64,000 nucleotides of DNA from Bordetella petrii (lineage in GTDB: Bacteria; Pseudomonadota; Gammaproteobacteria; Burkholderiales; Burkholderiaceae_B), in NCBI RefSeq assembly GCF_000067205.1, contig NC_010170.1, positions 4,898,001 through 4,962,000 on the forward strand. Reading direction: 5' to 3'. The position numbers and the translations under genes are program-made. Shown here piece after piece: positions 16,030 through 24,376 of this stretch. The notes under the pieces are model-generated. The model saw only the letters and a list, made by a program, of their open reading frames with translations. It did no database searches and had not been told where the DNA came from. Position 1 is the stretch's first letter. Every line of letters starts with the position of its first letter.

Positions 16030-17142
16030 GTGCATCGTATCGACCTTTCCTACCAGTTGGGCGGCACCGACGCTGCCCCTGCCACCATCGGCAACGCGCT
16101 GATGGATCTGCTGTTCGCCGTGCGGCAGCAGGGTTCGATTTCGGCCGCGGCCAAGTCGCTGGGCCTGTCGTACCGCCACGTATGGGGTGAACTCAAGCGC
16201 TGGGAACAAACCCTGGGCCGCACCCTTATCGTGTGGGACAAGGGCCAGCCGGCGCGCCTGAACGAGTTCGGAGAAAAGCTGCTGTGGGCCGAGCGCCAGG
16301 CCCAGGCGCGGCTGGGGCCACAAATCAACGCCCTGCGCGCCGACCTCGAACGCGCCTTCGCCATGGCGTTCGACGACGCGGCCCATGTGGTGCCGCTGTA
16401 TGCCAGCCATGATGACGCCCTGGGCGCACTGCGCGAACACGCGGTGGCCAGCGCCAAGCTGTACCTCGACATTCGCTATACCGGCAGCGTGGATGCGATC
16501 CGCGGGCTGAACGAGGGGCGCTGTGTGATCGCCGGCTTTCATACACGGCAAGATCCGGTGCCTGGCTCGCTGACCGAGCGCATCTACAAGCCGTTGCTCA
16601 AACCGGGGCTGCACAAGATCATCGGATTCGCGCAGCGCAGCCAGGGCCTGATCGTGGCGCGCGGCAACCCCCTGCGCCTGGCCGCGCTGGCAGATCTGCG
16701 GCGCCCCGGCGTGCGCTATGTGAACCGCGCGCTGGGCAGCGGCACGCGCGTGCTGTTCGACGAACTGCTCGAACAGGCGGGGCTGCCCGCCTCGGCGATT
16801 GCCGGTTATGCCCGCACCGAACCATCGCACGCCGCCGTGGCCCATGCCATTGCCGCCGGCACCGCCGACGCGGGGCTGGGCATCGAACCGGTGGCGCATC
16901 AGCACGGCCTGGATTTCCTGCCGCTGGTGCGGGAAAACTATTTTCTAGTGTGCTTGAAATCGACGCTGGAGCAGCCTTCTACCCAGGCGCTGCTGGCGAT
17001 CTTGCGCAGCGCCCCATGGCAGGCGGCCCTGTCGCGCATGCCGGGCTACGCGCCCGCGCAAAGCGGGGAAGTGCTGTCGATGCGGCGGGTGCTGCCGTGG
17101 TGGAGTTTTCCGACCAGCAAGCCGCGGCGCCGCGCCCGCTAG
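16030..17142 (+). CDS. ModE-like regulator with PBP-like ligand-binding domain
   Basis: A 370-residue regulator. Residues about 20-90 form a ModE/LysR-type winged helix (QQGSISAAAKSLGLSYRHVW, then FGEKLLWAER). Residues about 130-340 form a PBP-like sensor (PF12727 type) with SGTRVLFDELL and HAAVAHAIAAGTADAGLGI. Such fusions replace the Mop/TOBE sensor of ModE and are thought to sense oxyanions or a cofactor precursor. It is divergent from tupBCA, so it probably controls tungstate uptake, and perhaps the fdh operon through the shared promoter motif. A basic tail (KPRRRAR) ends the protein. Confidence 0.85.
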   Translation: MHRIDLSYQLGGTDAAPATIGNALMDLLFAVRQQGSISAAAKSLGLSYRHVWGELKRWEQTLGRTLIVWDKGQPARLNEFGEKLLWAERQAQARLGPQINALRADLERAFAMAFDDAAHVVPLYASHDDALGALREHAVASAKLYLDIRYTGSVDAIRGLNEGRCVIAGFHTRQDPVPGSLTERIYKPLLKPGLHKIIGFAQRSQGLIVARGNPLRLAALADLRRPGVRYVNRALGSGTRVLFDELLEQAGLPASAIAGYARTEPSHAAVAHAIAAGTADAGLGIEPVAHQHGLDFLPLVRENYFLVCLKSTLEQPSTQALLAILRSAPWQAALSRMPGYAPAQSGEVLSMRRVLPWWSFPTSKPRRRAR

Positions 17143-17166
17143 GGTGGCAGGACGCGATTGCAGCCC

Positions 17167-18030
17167 CTAGGGCGTGGCGGCGCGCGCGGCCGCCAGCTCG
17201 GGCTGGGGCACCAGCCGCTCGGGGGCCGTGTAGCACACGAAGTGCCGGTTCACCGCACGGCCGATGGCGCACAAGCCCAGGCCCTTGGCGATTTCGTAGC
17301 CCATCTGCGTCATGCCGCTGCGCGACACGACAATGGGCACGCCCATCTGGGCCGACTTCATGATCATTTCGCTGGTCAGGCGGCCGGTGGTGTAGAAGAT
17401 TTTGTCGGCGCCGCGTTGCTCGGCCGGCGGCTGCAGCCACATCCAGCCCGCCAGCGTGTCAATGGCGTTGTGGCGGCCGACGTCTTCCACGAACATCAGC
17501 ATGGTTTCGCCGCGGAACAGCGCACAGCCATGCACCGAGCCCGCCGACTTATAGGTGGTTTCCTGCACCCGTATGGCATTGAGCAAACCGTACAGTTGCG
17601 CCTGCGTCACGCGGGCCTCCGGCGCCAGGCGGATGCAGTCGAGTTCTTCCATCAGGCCGCCGAATACACTGCCCTGCCCGCAGCCCGTGGTCACCACGCG
17701 CTGGGCCGTGCGGGATTCGATATCGGCAATGCCGTCGCGCGTAACCACCGAGGCGGCGTTGACTTCCCAGTCGACCATGATCGACAGCACGTCACTCACA
17801 TCGCGGATCAGGCGCTGGTTGCGCAGATAGCCCAGCACCAGCAGTTCGGGCATGGCGCCCAGCGTCATCAGCGTGACCAGCTCGCGCCGGTCGACGTAAA
17901 TGGTAAGCGGCCGCTCCGCCGGAATGGACACGGTTTCCGACGCGCCGTGCTCGTTGACCACGGTGACTTCCCGCGTCAGCGGGGCGCGCGCCTGGGTCAG
18001 TTGCGGCAACGACAGGCTGGAAGCGGTCAC
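17167..18030 (-). CDS. fdhD: formate dehydrogenase sulfurtransferase FdhD
   Basis: FdhD moves sulfur from IscS to the bis-MGD cofactor, which formate dehydrogenase needs for activity. The 287-residue product shows the expected blocks: SIPAERPLTIYVDRRELVTL, TTGCGQGSVFGG with Cys117, SAGSVHGCALF, FVEDVGRHNAIDTLAGW and FYTTGRLTSEMIMKSAQMG. E. coli FdhD has a CxxC pair at the sulfur-transfer loop; here only the first Cys is kept (CGQG). It starts at GTG overlapping the preceding gene (GTGA) and is the last gene of the fdh operon. Confidence 0.92.
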   Translation of the reverse strand: MTASSLSLPQLTQARAPLTREVTVVNEHGASETVSIPAERPLTIYVDRRELVTLMTLGAMPELLVLGYLRNQRLIRDVSDVLSIMVDWEVNAASVVTRDGIADIESRTAQRVVTTGCGQGSVFGGLMEELDCIRLAPEARVTQAQLYGLLNAIRVQETTYKSAGSVHGCALFRGETMLMFVEDVGRHNAIDTLAGWMWLQPPAEQRGADKIFYTTGRLTSEMIMKSAQMGVPIVVSRSGMTQMGYEIAKGLGLCAIGRAVNRHFVCYTAPERLVPQPELAAARAATP

Positions 18031-18404
18031 TTGGCGGATTTGCCGTCGGATTCAGGCTGAGGCGAGCTGGGCGGCTGGCTTGCGGTTTCGGCGGGCGAAT
18101 GCGCGCCGGACCCCTCGCGCGGCTGCACTGGCGCCGGCGCATACACGAACGGGCCCGGATCTTTGCATTCGGGCGTGGGGAGGGGCGGCGCGGCATTCTT
18201 GCCTGCCGCTCGCGCGCTCGCGAAATACTGTTCGGCCACGGTATCCTGCACCTGGCACAGCTTGTAGGCGGCGACCTTGCCGCTCCAGGCAGCCTTGGCC
18301 TTGGCTTCGGCGGCCTTGGCCTGGGCCTCGGCGCTGGGCGCCGGCAGGGTGGCATGGGCGGCGGCGGCAATCATGGCCAGCGGCAACGCGGCAAGCAGTT
18401 TCAT
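18027..18404 (-). CDS. periplasmic hypothetical protein in the fdh operon
   Basis: A 125-residue secreted protein with a cleavable signal (MKLLAALPLAMIAAAAHA), an Ala/Lys-rich helix (about 25-45), two Cys in YKLCQVQDT and PTPECKDPG that may pair, and a Pro/Ser-rich C-terminus. AAGGAG precedes the ATG. It lies between the cytochrome b subunit gene (17 bp upstream) and fdhD (overlapping), so it is probably co-expressed with formate dehydrogenase. I know no family for it. Confidence 0.7.
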   Translation of the reverse strand: MKLLAALPLAMIAAAAHATLPAPSAEAQAKAAEAKAKAAWSGKVAAYKLCQVQDTVAEQYFASARAAGKNAAPPLPTPECKDPGPFVYAPAPVQPREGSGAHSPAETASQPPSSPQPESDGKSAK

Positions 18405-18421
18405 GACGTGCTCCTTCGGGG

Positions 18422-19582
18422 TCAGGCGCCGGCCGGGCGGGCGCCGCGCCGCTTGGCGGCCTTGGCGGCCGTACGCTGGGCCGGGATCTTGCCCGACTGG
18501 ATATCGCTGTACCAGACGTCGTGGTGTTCGCGCGCCCAGGCCTCATCGACATAACCGGTTTTCATGGCCTTGTAGGCGCCCTGCATACCGATGGTGCCCA
18601 GGTAGATGTGGCCCATCAGCATGCACATCATGAGTATGACCGACACCGCGTGGATCATGTGGGCGATCTGCATGTTGCCGCGCGTGTACACCATGGCGTC
18701 CGGCACCACGCGGTCAAGGAACAGCCCCGAGCCGACCGCAAGCAGGCCAAACAGCAGCATGCCTATCCAGAACATGAGCTTTTCGCCGGCATTGAAGCGC
18801 CCCGCCGGCACATGCCGGGCGCGCAGCAGCCCGCCGCCCCGGCGTAGCCAGGTGAGGTCGTAGCGACGCAGCATGTTGTCTTTGGCGAACGTGGCCAGCA
18901 CCACCACCAGCGACACCGCGAACACCGGGCCGACGAAATTGTGGGTGGTCTTGAGCACCCAGGCCAGCCAGCCGTAGATGGCGCTGCCCATCCAGGGCAA
19001 CAGGATGTGCCGGCCGAATGCCATCACGATGCCCGACAGCGCCAGAATGACGAAGGCCGTGGCGTTGACCCAATGGGCGGCGCGTTCAAAATAGGTAAAG
19101 CGCTCGATCTTGCGGCCGGTTTCCGGACCGTGCACCTTGACCTTGCCCTTGGCCAGGTAGAACAGCAAGATCGCCACCAGCACGATCAAGAGCAGGCCGC
19201 CCCCGTACGGAACCAGCCAGTGGTTGCGCACCTGCCGCCAGGCTTCGCCGGCGGTGGTGTAGCGGGACCCGGGATACTGCACGAAGCGCTGGATCAGCAC
19301 GCCGGCCTCGGGCGCTTCGCTGGCCGGCAGGCTGCTGTAGCCGGGCTGCCCGGAATTCACCTGCCGCCACATGGGCGCATTGTTGCCGGGCTGCACCTTG
19401 GCGCGCTGGCCGTTGGTCTGCTCGGCGTAGCCGGGCAGCTCGTTGGCGTCGGGCTTGACCTCGAAGATATTGGCGTTCTTGATGCCGCCCAGACCGCCAT
19501 CGGCGGGCGCGGTGTTCTGCGCCGCCGCCGGAGCCAGCAACGTGGCGCCGAGCAAGAGTGCCGCGAAGAATGACCGTACCAT
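18422..19582 (-). CDS. formate dehydrogenase cytochrome b556 subunit (gamma)
   Basis: A 386-residue membrane subunit that takes electrons from the Fe-S subunit and reduces quinone. After a signal peptide and a periplasmic stretch of about 95 residues there is one extra helix (about 125-142), then the four-helix di-haem b core. Likely haem ligands are in FERAAHWVNATAFV, KTTHNFVGPVF and MIHAVSVILMMCMLMGHIYL. The C-terminus is basic (AAKAAKRRGARP). It is longer than E. coli FdnI (about 217 residues) because of the N-terminal part, as in many Burkholderiales and Shewanella FdhC proteins. GGAGG precedes the ATG. Confidence 0.9.
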   Translation of the reverse strand: MVRSFFAALLLGATLLAPAAAQNTAPADGGLGGIKNANIFEVKPDANELPGYAEQTNGQRAKVQPGNNAPMWRQVNSGQPGYSSLPASEAPEAGVLIQRFVQYPGSRYTTAGEAWRQVRNHWLVPYGGGLLLIVLVAILLFYLAKGKVKVHGPETGRKIERFTYFERAAHWVNATAFVILALSGIVMAFGRHILLPWMGSAIYGWLAWVLKTTHNFVGPVFAVSLVVVLATFAKDNMLRRYDLTWLRRGGGLLRARHVPAGRFNAGEKLMFWIGMLLFGLLAVGSGLFLDRVVPDAMVYTRGNMQIAHMIHAVSVILMMCMLMGHIYLGTIGMQGAYKAMKTGYVDEAWAREHHDVWYSDIQSGKIPAQRTAAKAAKRRGARPAGA

Positions 19583-19594
19583 GGCAGCCTCCGG

Positions 19595-19822
19595 TCAGTT
19601 GACTTTGTTGTACTCGTTCTGCCCGCGCTGGGTGCGCTGGGCGAGTTCGCGCTGCCAGCTGGCTTTGTCGCCAGGCTTCCAGCCCGGGGCCACGAAATTG
19701 CTTCCGGTGCCGACGTATGCGGGTTCGCCGGTGTTGTTGCCGGAATGCAATTCCTGCGAGGGCTCGGAGCAGGCCGCCAGGCCCAGCGCCAGCAGCGCCA
19801 CGATACCGATGCGCGCGTTCAT
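19595..19822 (-). CDS. small lipoprotein between fdh beta and gamma genes
   Basis: A 75-residue lipoprotein with signal and lipobox LGLAACSEP. The mature part is hydrophilic and contains a GTGSNFVAPGWKPGDKASWQ stretch. The ATG overlaps the stop of the Fe-S subunit gene (ATGA), and its own stop is 12 bp before the cytochrome b gene, so it is translated as part of the formate dehydrogenase operon. Because the Fe-S subunit here lacks a membrane anchor helix, this lipoprotein might help tether the complex or stabilise it. That is speculation from position. Confidence 0.8.
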   Translation of the reverse strand: MNARIGIVALLALGLAACSEPSQELHSGNNTGEPAYVGTGSNFVAPGWKPGDKASWQRELAQRTQRGQNEYNKVN

Positions 19823-20448
19823 GATTTGTCCTTCGCGCCAGCGGCAGGCGGCTGGCCGGCCTGCTGCGAGCCATAGGCCGTGCCCCAGCCCCAGACCTCG
19901 GCGCCCTTGCCCCGGTGCACCACCCGCGTGCGGAAGATATCGGCCACCACATCGCCGTCGCCGGCCAGCAGCGCCTTGGTGGAGCACATTTCTGCGCAGG
20001 CGGGCAGCTTGCCCTCGGCCAGGCGGTTGCGGCCGTATTTTTCGAACTCGGCCTCGCTGCCGTGTTCTTCGGGGCCGCCGGCGCAGAACGTGCATTTGTC
20101 CATTTTGCCGCGCACGCCGAACGTGCCCTGCGACGGGAACTGCGGCGCGCCGAACGGACAGGCGTACGAACAGTAGCCGCAGCCAATACAGGTGTCTTTG
20201 TTGTGCAACACCACGCCTTCGTCGGTGCGGTAGAAGCAGTTCACGGGGCACACCGCCATGCAGGGCGCATCGCTGCAGTGCATGCAGGCCACCGAAATGG
20301 ATTTTTCGCCCGGCACGCCGTCGTTCAGCGTGACCACGCGGCGGCGGTTCACGCCCCAGGGAATCTCGTGCTCGTTCTTGCACGCGGTGACGCAGCTATT
20401 GCATTCGATACAGCGCTCGGCGTCACAGACGAACTTCATTCTTGCCAT
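19819..20448 (-). CDS. formate dehydrogenase iron-sulfur subunit (beta)
   Basis: A 209-residue four-cluster ferredoxin-type subunit that relays electrons from the catalytic subunit to cytochrome b. Four Cys groups are visible: CIECNSCVTACKNEHEIPWG, CMHCSDAPCMAVCP, CIGCGYCSYACPFGAP and CTFC paired with CAEMC. E. coli FdnH continues into a C-terminal membrane helix at about 250-290 residues; this protein stops earlier in a soluble Ala/Gly-rich tail. It has no signal of its own and probably crosses by Tat with the alpha subunit. It follows the alpha gene by 9 bp. Confidence 0.92.
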   Translation of the reverse strand: MARMKFVCDAERCIECNSCVTACKNEHEIPWGVNRRRVVTLNDGVPGEKSISVACMHCSDAPCMAVCPVNCFYRTDEGVVLHNKDTCIGCGYCSYACPFGAPQFPSQGTFGVRGKMDKCTFCAGGPEEHGSEAEFEKYGRNRLAEGKLPACAEMCSTKALLAGDGDVVADIFRTRVVHRGKGAEVWGWGTAYGSQQAGQPPAAGAKDKS

Positions 20449-20457
20449 GGCGGTCTC

Positions 20458-23424
20458 CTAGGCCTTCGCGATGTTGCAGATCGTGGTCTTGGTTTCCTGC
20501 ATCATCGTGACGGAGTCGTAGCCGTAAGTGGTAGCGGTGTTGACCGCTTCGCCACGCACGATGGGCGCCGCGCCTTCCGGGTAGCTGGACAGCAGGTCGG
20601 CCCCCTGCCAGCGCCCCGCGAAGTGGAAGGGTATGAACGCCGTGTCGGGCCCCACCCGTTCGGTAACCAGCGCCTGCACGTTCAGGCGCGCGCCCGTGGG
20701 CGTGGACACCCACACCCGGTCGCCGTTGCTGATGCCGCGGTCGGCCGCTGCCTTGGGGTTGATCTCGACGAAGCACTCTTGCTGCAGTTCGGCCAGCCAG
20801 GGGTTCGAACGTGTTTCGTCGCCGCCGCCCTCGTACTCGACCAGGCGCCCCGAGGTAAGAATGATGGGGAATTTCTCGTACAGCTTGTCGGCCACGTTCT
20901 TCTTCTGCAGCGACGTGTAAAGCGTGGGCAGGCGCCAAAAATTCTTCAGGTCGTCGTGCGAGGGGTACTTGGCGACCAGGTCGGGCCGGGTGCCATAGAT
21001 GGGCTCGCGGTGCTGCGGGATGGGATCGGGGAAATTCCACACCACCGCGCGCGCCTTGGCATTGCCGAACGGATAGCAGCCATGGTTTTTCATGACCACG
21101 CGGATGATGCCGCCCGACGAATCGGTTTTCCAGTTCTTGCCCTCGGCCGCAGCCTTCTCGGCATCGGTGAGCTCGTTCCACCAGCCCAGCTTTTTGAGCA
21201 GGATGTGGTCGAACTCGGGATACCCGGTGGTGAGGTCGGCTCCTTTAGAGTGAGAGCCGTCTTCGGCCAGCAGGTTGACGCCATCGCGCTCCACGCCGAA
21301 GTTGGCCCGGAAGTTGCCGCCGCCATCCATGACGTGCAGGCTGGTGTTGTACAGGTTGGCCGTGCCCGGGTGCTTGAGCTCGGGCGTGCCCCAACAGGGC
21401 CACGGCAGGCCGAAGTAGTCGCCGGTCAGGTCGTAGCCGGTTTCGGCGTCTTTGCCGCCCTTGGCGCGCAAGGTCTTGACGTCGAACACATGCATGTTGC
21501 GCATGTGGGCCTTCAGGCGCTCGGGGCTTTGCCCGGTGTAGCCGATGGTCCAGCAGCAGGCGTTGATTTCGCGCAGCACGTCTTCGATGACGGGCTCATC
21601 CATGCCCTTGACCTTCTGCAGCTTGTAGTTCTTGACGAACTCTTTGCCAAAGCCCAGCTTTTCGGCCAGCTGGTACATGATCATGTGGTCGGTGCGGCTT
21701 TCCCACAGCGGATCGATGACCTTGTCGCGCCACTGCAGCGAACGGTTGGACGCCGTACAGGACCCGCTGGTCTCGAACTGCGTGGCCGCCGGCAGCAGAT
21801 AGACCGCGCGCTTGGGGTTGAGGTCTTCGGCCTTGCCCGGCATGGCGGCCATGGCCGCCGTGGCCGACGGATACGGATCGACCACCACCAGCAGGTCGAG
21901 CTTGTCCATGGCGCGCTTCATTTCCAGCCCGCGCGTCTGCGAGTTGGGCGCATGGCCCCAGTAGACGACGGCCCGCAGGTTGGTGGGCTGGTCGATGACG
22001 CTGGGGTCTTCCAGCACGCCGTCGATCCAGCGCGACACGGTAATGCCGGGCTTGCTCATCAGCTCGGGCGAGGCGTAGCGGCCCTTGATCCATTCGTAGT
22101 CGACGCCCCACGCGTTGGCGAAGTGCTTCCAGGAGCCTTCGGTCAGGCCGTAGTAGCCGGGCAGCGAATCGGGGTTGGGGCCGATGTCGGTGGCGCCCTG
22201 CACGTTGTCGTGGCCGCGGAAGATGTTGGCCCCGCCGCCGGACACCCCGACATTGCCCAGCGCCAGCTGCACGATACAGGACGCGCGCACCATGGCGTTG
22301 CCGATGGAGTGCTGCGTCTGGCCCATGCACCACACCAGTGTGCCGGGGCGGTTTTCGTGCAGGGTCTTGGCCACGCCGTACATGGTGGCCTCGTCGACGC
22401 CACAGGCGTCCTGCACCTTGTCGGGCGTCCATTTGGCCAGGATGTCGGCCTTGACCTTGTCCATGCCATAAACGCGCGCGTTGATATAGGCCTGGTCTTC
22501 CCAGCCGTTCTTGAAGATGTGATACAGCAGGCCGAACAGGAACGGGATGTCGGTGCCGGAACGGATGCGAACGTGCTGGTCGGCCTTGGCGGCCGTGCGG
22601 GTGAAGCGCGGGTCGACCACGATCATTTTGCAGCCGGTTTCCTTAGCGTGCAGCATGTGCAGCATCGACACCGGATGGGCTTCGGCGGCGTTAGACCCGA
22701 TGTACAACGCGACCTTGGCGTTCTGCATGTCGTTGTACGAGTTGGTCATGGCGCCGTAGCCCCACGTATTGGCCACGCCGGCCACCGTGGTGGAGTGGCA
22801 GATGCGCGCCTGGTGGTCGCAGTTGTTGCTGCCCCAGTAGCTGACGAACTTGCGCATCAGGTACGACTGTTCGTTGCTGTGCTTGGATGAGCCGATCCAG
22901 TAGACCGAGTCGGGGCCGCTTTCCTTGCGCAGCTGCATCAGGTGGGCGCTGATTTCGTTCAGGGCGGTGTCCCAGCTGATGCGCTGGTACTTGCCGTCGA
23001 CCAGCTTCATGGGATAGCGCAGGCGGTGTTCGCCGTGGCCATGCTCGCGCACCGCGGCGCCTTTGGCGCAGTGCGCTCCCAGGTTGATGGGCGAATCGAA
23101 GACCGGTTCCTGGCGCACCCAGACGCCGTTCTCGACCACGGCATCGATGGCACAGCCCACCGAACAGTGCGTACAGACCGTGCGGTGGGTGGTGGTCTTG
23201 GTTTTGCCCAGGGGCGCCTGGCGCTCGTCGGCGGCTTCGGCCTGCCTGACCAGCGCCAGCGGCGCGGCCGCCAGGCCGGCGCCCACGCCGATGCCCGAGC
23301 GCCGCAGGAACGCGCGGCGGTCCATGGTGGGCAAGGCCTGCGACATGCCGCGCCGCAGGCTTTGCATGAAGCTCGACTCTGCCGCGGCATCGCGCGCGGC
23401 ATCGGTTTTTTTGGTTAGCAACAT
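20458..23424 (-). CDS. formate dehydrogenase catalytic subunit (alpha), Cys-type, Tat-exported
   Basis: The 988-residue bis-MGD enzyme subunit that oxidises formate to CO2 in the periplasm. A Tat signal DRRAFLRRSG has its twin Arg at 36-37 after an unusual 34-residue leader. A [4Fe-4S] site is formed by Cys84, Cys87, Cys91 and Cys119. The metal ligand is Cys209 followed by His210 (QARICHSTT), where E. coli FdnG has selenocysteine; no in-frame UGA is used. The MGD-binding SGGGANIFRGHDNVQGATD and the C-terminal RLVEYEGGG region are intact. The metal could be Mo or W; the adjacent tupBCA favours W. It is 11 bp after the Tat-peptide gene. Confidence 0.93.
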   Translation of the reverse strand: MLLTKKTDAARDAAAESSFMQSLRRGMSQALPTMDRRAFLRRSGIGVGAGLAAAPLALVRQAEAADERQAPLGKTKTTTHRTVCTHCSVGCAIDAVVENGVWVRQEPVFDSPINLGAHCAKGAAVREHGHGEHRLRYPMKLVDGKYQRISWDTALNEISAHLMQLRKESGPDSVYWIGSSKHSNEQSYLMRKFVSYWGSNNCDHQARICHSTTVAGVANTWGYGAMTNSYNDMQNAKVALYIGSNAAEAHPVSMLHMLHAKETGCKMIVVDPRFTRTAAKADQHVRIRSGTDIPFLFGLLYHIFKNGWEDQAYINARVYGMDKVKADILAKWTPDKVQDACGVDEATMYGVAKTLHENRPGTLVWCMGQTQHSIGNAMVRASCIVQLALGNVGVSGGGANIFRGHDNVQGATDIGPNPDSLPGYYGLTEGSWKHFANAWGVDYEWIKGRYASPELMSKPGITVSRWIDGVLEDPSVIDQPTNLRAVVYWGHAPNSQTRGLEMKRAMDKLDLLVVVDPYPSATAAMAAMPGKAEDLNPKRAVYLLPAATQFETSGSCTASNRSLQWRDKVIDPLWESRTDHMIMYQLAEKLGFGKEFVKNYKLQKVKGMDEPVIEDVLREINACCWTIGYTGQSPERLKAHMRNMHVFDVKTLRAKGGKDAETGYDLTGDYFGLPWPCWGTPELKHPGTANLYNTSLHVMDGGGNFRANFGVERDGVNLLAEDGSHSKGADLTTGYPEFDHILLKKLGWWNELTDAEKAAAEGKNWKTDSSGGIIRVVMKNHGCYPFGNAKARAVVWNFPDPIPQHREPIYGTRPDLVAKYPSHDDLKNFWRLPTLYTSLQKKNVADKLYEKFPIILTSGRLVEYEGGGDETRSNPWLAELQQECFVEINPKAAADRGISNGDRVWVSTPTGARLNVQALVTERVGPDTAFIPFHFAGRWQGADLLSSYPEGAAPIVRGEAVNTATTYGYDSVTMMQETKTTICNIAKA

Positions 23425-23435
23425 GCCGGGCTCCG

Positions 23436-23645
23436 TCAGACGAGAGTGGTTTTGTAGTACCGCTTGACGTGTTCGCTGAGGCGATAGCCGCCGCCCTGCG
23501 CTGGCGCGGGGGGTGAGGCAGTAGCGGAGGATGGCGGCTGCGCCGCGCTACCGGGCAAGGCCACCGCGCCAGCCGCGGCGGCGCCGGCGCCGGCCGCGCT
23601 TGCCAGGAATGCCCGGCGCGAAAGTCGGGGGTGGGTCTTGGACAT
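23436..23645 (-). CDS. formate dehydrogenase region Tat-target small protein
   Basis: A 69-residue protein that is nearly all Tat signal (SRRAFLASAAGAGAAAAG, twin Arg at 10-11) followed by a short tail ending HVKRYYKTTLV. This matches the family of formate dehydrogenase region Tat-target proteins (TIGR02811 type), always found just upstream of fdhA. The role is unknown. The start is the ATG with GGAGGAGACGGAC; an upstream in-frame ATG would run through the promoter motif at 23670. It is the first gene of the structural fdh operon. Confidence 0.85.
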   Translation of the reverse strand: MSKTHPRLSRRAFLASAAGAGAAAAGAVALPGSAAQPPSSATASPPAPAQGGGYRLSEHVKRYYKTTLV

Positions 23646-23669
23646 GTCCGTCTCCTCCGAAGCAACCAG

Positions 23670-23688
23670 ATATGAAATGCTTTGCATA
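23670..23688. promoter_or_regulatory. candidate operator upstream of the fdh structural operon
   Basis: ATATGAA-N3-CTTTGCATA starts 25 bp upstream of the first fdh start codon and matches 16 of 19 positions with 15963-15981 in front of tupB, in the same orientation relative to the gene. It is an imperfect dyad (TATGAA and TTTGCATA). Being this close to the start codon it would overlap the core promoter or transcript start, which suits repression. The binding protein is inferred to be the ModE-like regulator. Confidence 0.55.
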
Positions 23689-23755
23689 CTGTACCCCTAC
23701 CCTTGGCCCGGGGCAATCTTCTCGGCCCGGGACCGGCGCGACGACGGTTTTGCCG

Positions 23756-24376
23756 TTAAGCCAGCATGTCGAAGCCCTGCGCCTCGACCTGGAAGAAATC
23801 GCGGGTGAAATCGGCCGCGCGGGCATAGAACCGCGCGGCGGGCTGGGCGGCTATTGCATCGCACAAATCGCCGGCCCAGGGCTGGATGTGCGCGGCGAAG
23901 AACGCGCTTTGCCGGGCCAGGTTGGCCACCGCCGCGTCGGGCCCGGTGATCAGCAGCCGCATGACTTCGCACAGATAAGCGATGTGGTCTTCGGTTTCGG
24001 GCATGGCGGGGTCGCGCGCCAGGCCCAGCGCGGACAAGTCGTCGCGCAGCCGGACCAGCGGTTTTTCGTTCAGGAAGCCCGCCAGGTAGTGCGAGCCGAA
24101 CAAATAGACTTCGGGTTTGCCTACCCCGCCGAACAGCGCGTCGTATTCGGACGCGACGGTGGCCGCGTCCAGCTCGCGCGCGCTGGCGGCCAGCGCGTTC
24201 CAGGACGCTTCGAGCAGGCTGCCGGACGCGGCGGCCTGCTCTTGCAGCTGCGCCAGCAATTCGGCGGATGGCGGCGCATAGAACAGGTGCGCCAGCAAGC
24301 CATAGATTGCAGCGCGGGCGGCATCTTCGTCGAGGCCGGTGGGGCCGATGGCGGCAAGCGGGACGGTGGCTGTCAT
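23756..24376 (-). CDS. TorD/DmsD-like molybdoenzyme chaperone
   Basis: A 206-residue all-helical cytoplasmic chaperone of the TorD family, expected to bind the Tat signal of the formate dehydrogenase alpha subunit and hold it until the cofactor is inserted. The family marks are YGLLAHLFYAPPS near the N-terminus, the EYDALFGG and YLFGSHYLAGFLNEKPLVRL region, and EDHIAYLCEVMRLLI. The ATG overlaps the polyferredoxin stop (ATGA). It is last in the apbC-DUF3305-DUF3306-polyferredoxin unit, just before the fdh promoter. Confidence 0.88.
   Translation of the reverse strand: MTATVPLAAIGPTGLDEDAARAAIYGLLAHLFYAPPSAELLAQLQEQAAASGSLLEASWNALAASARELDAATVASEYDALFGGVGKPEVYLFGSHYLAGFLNEKPLVRLRDDLSALGLARDPAMPETEDHIAYLCEVMRLLITGPDAAVANLARQSAFFAAHIQPWAGDLCDAIAAQPAARFYARAADFTRDFFQVEAQGFDMLA

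Noticed and set aside
22790..22805. selenocysteine codon in the formate dehydrogenase alpha gene
   Set aside because: The position equivalent to Sec is an ordinary Cys codon (QARICHS), and the frame has no internal UGA.
19915..22890. 991-codon open frame on the plus strand opposite the fdh genes
   Set aside because: It spans two real genes and the gap between them on the other strand; the product is a Gly/His/Val-rich shadow with no domains.
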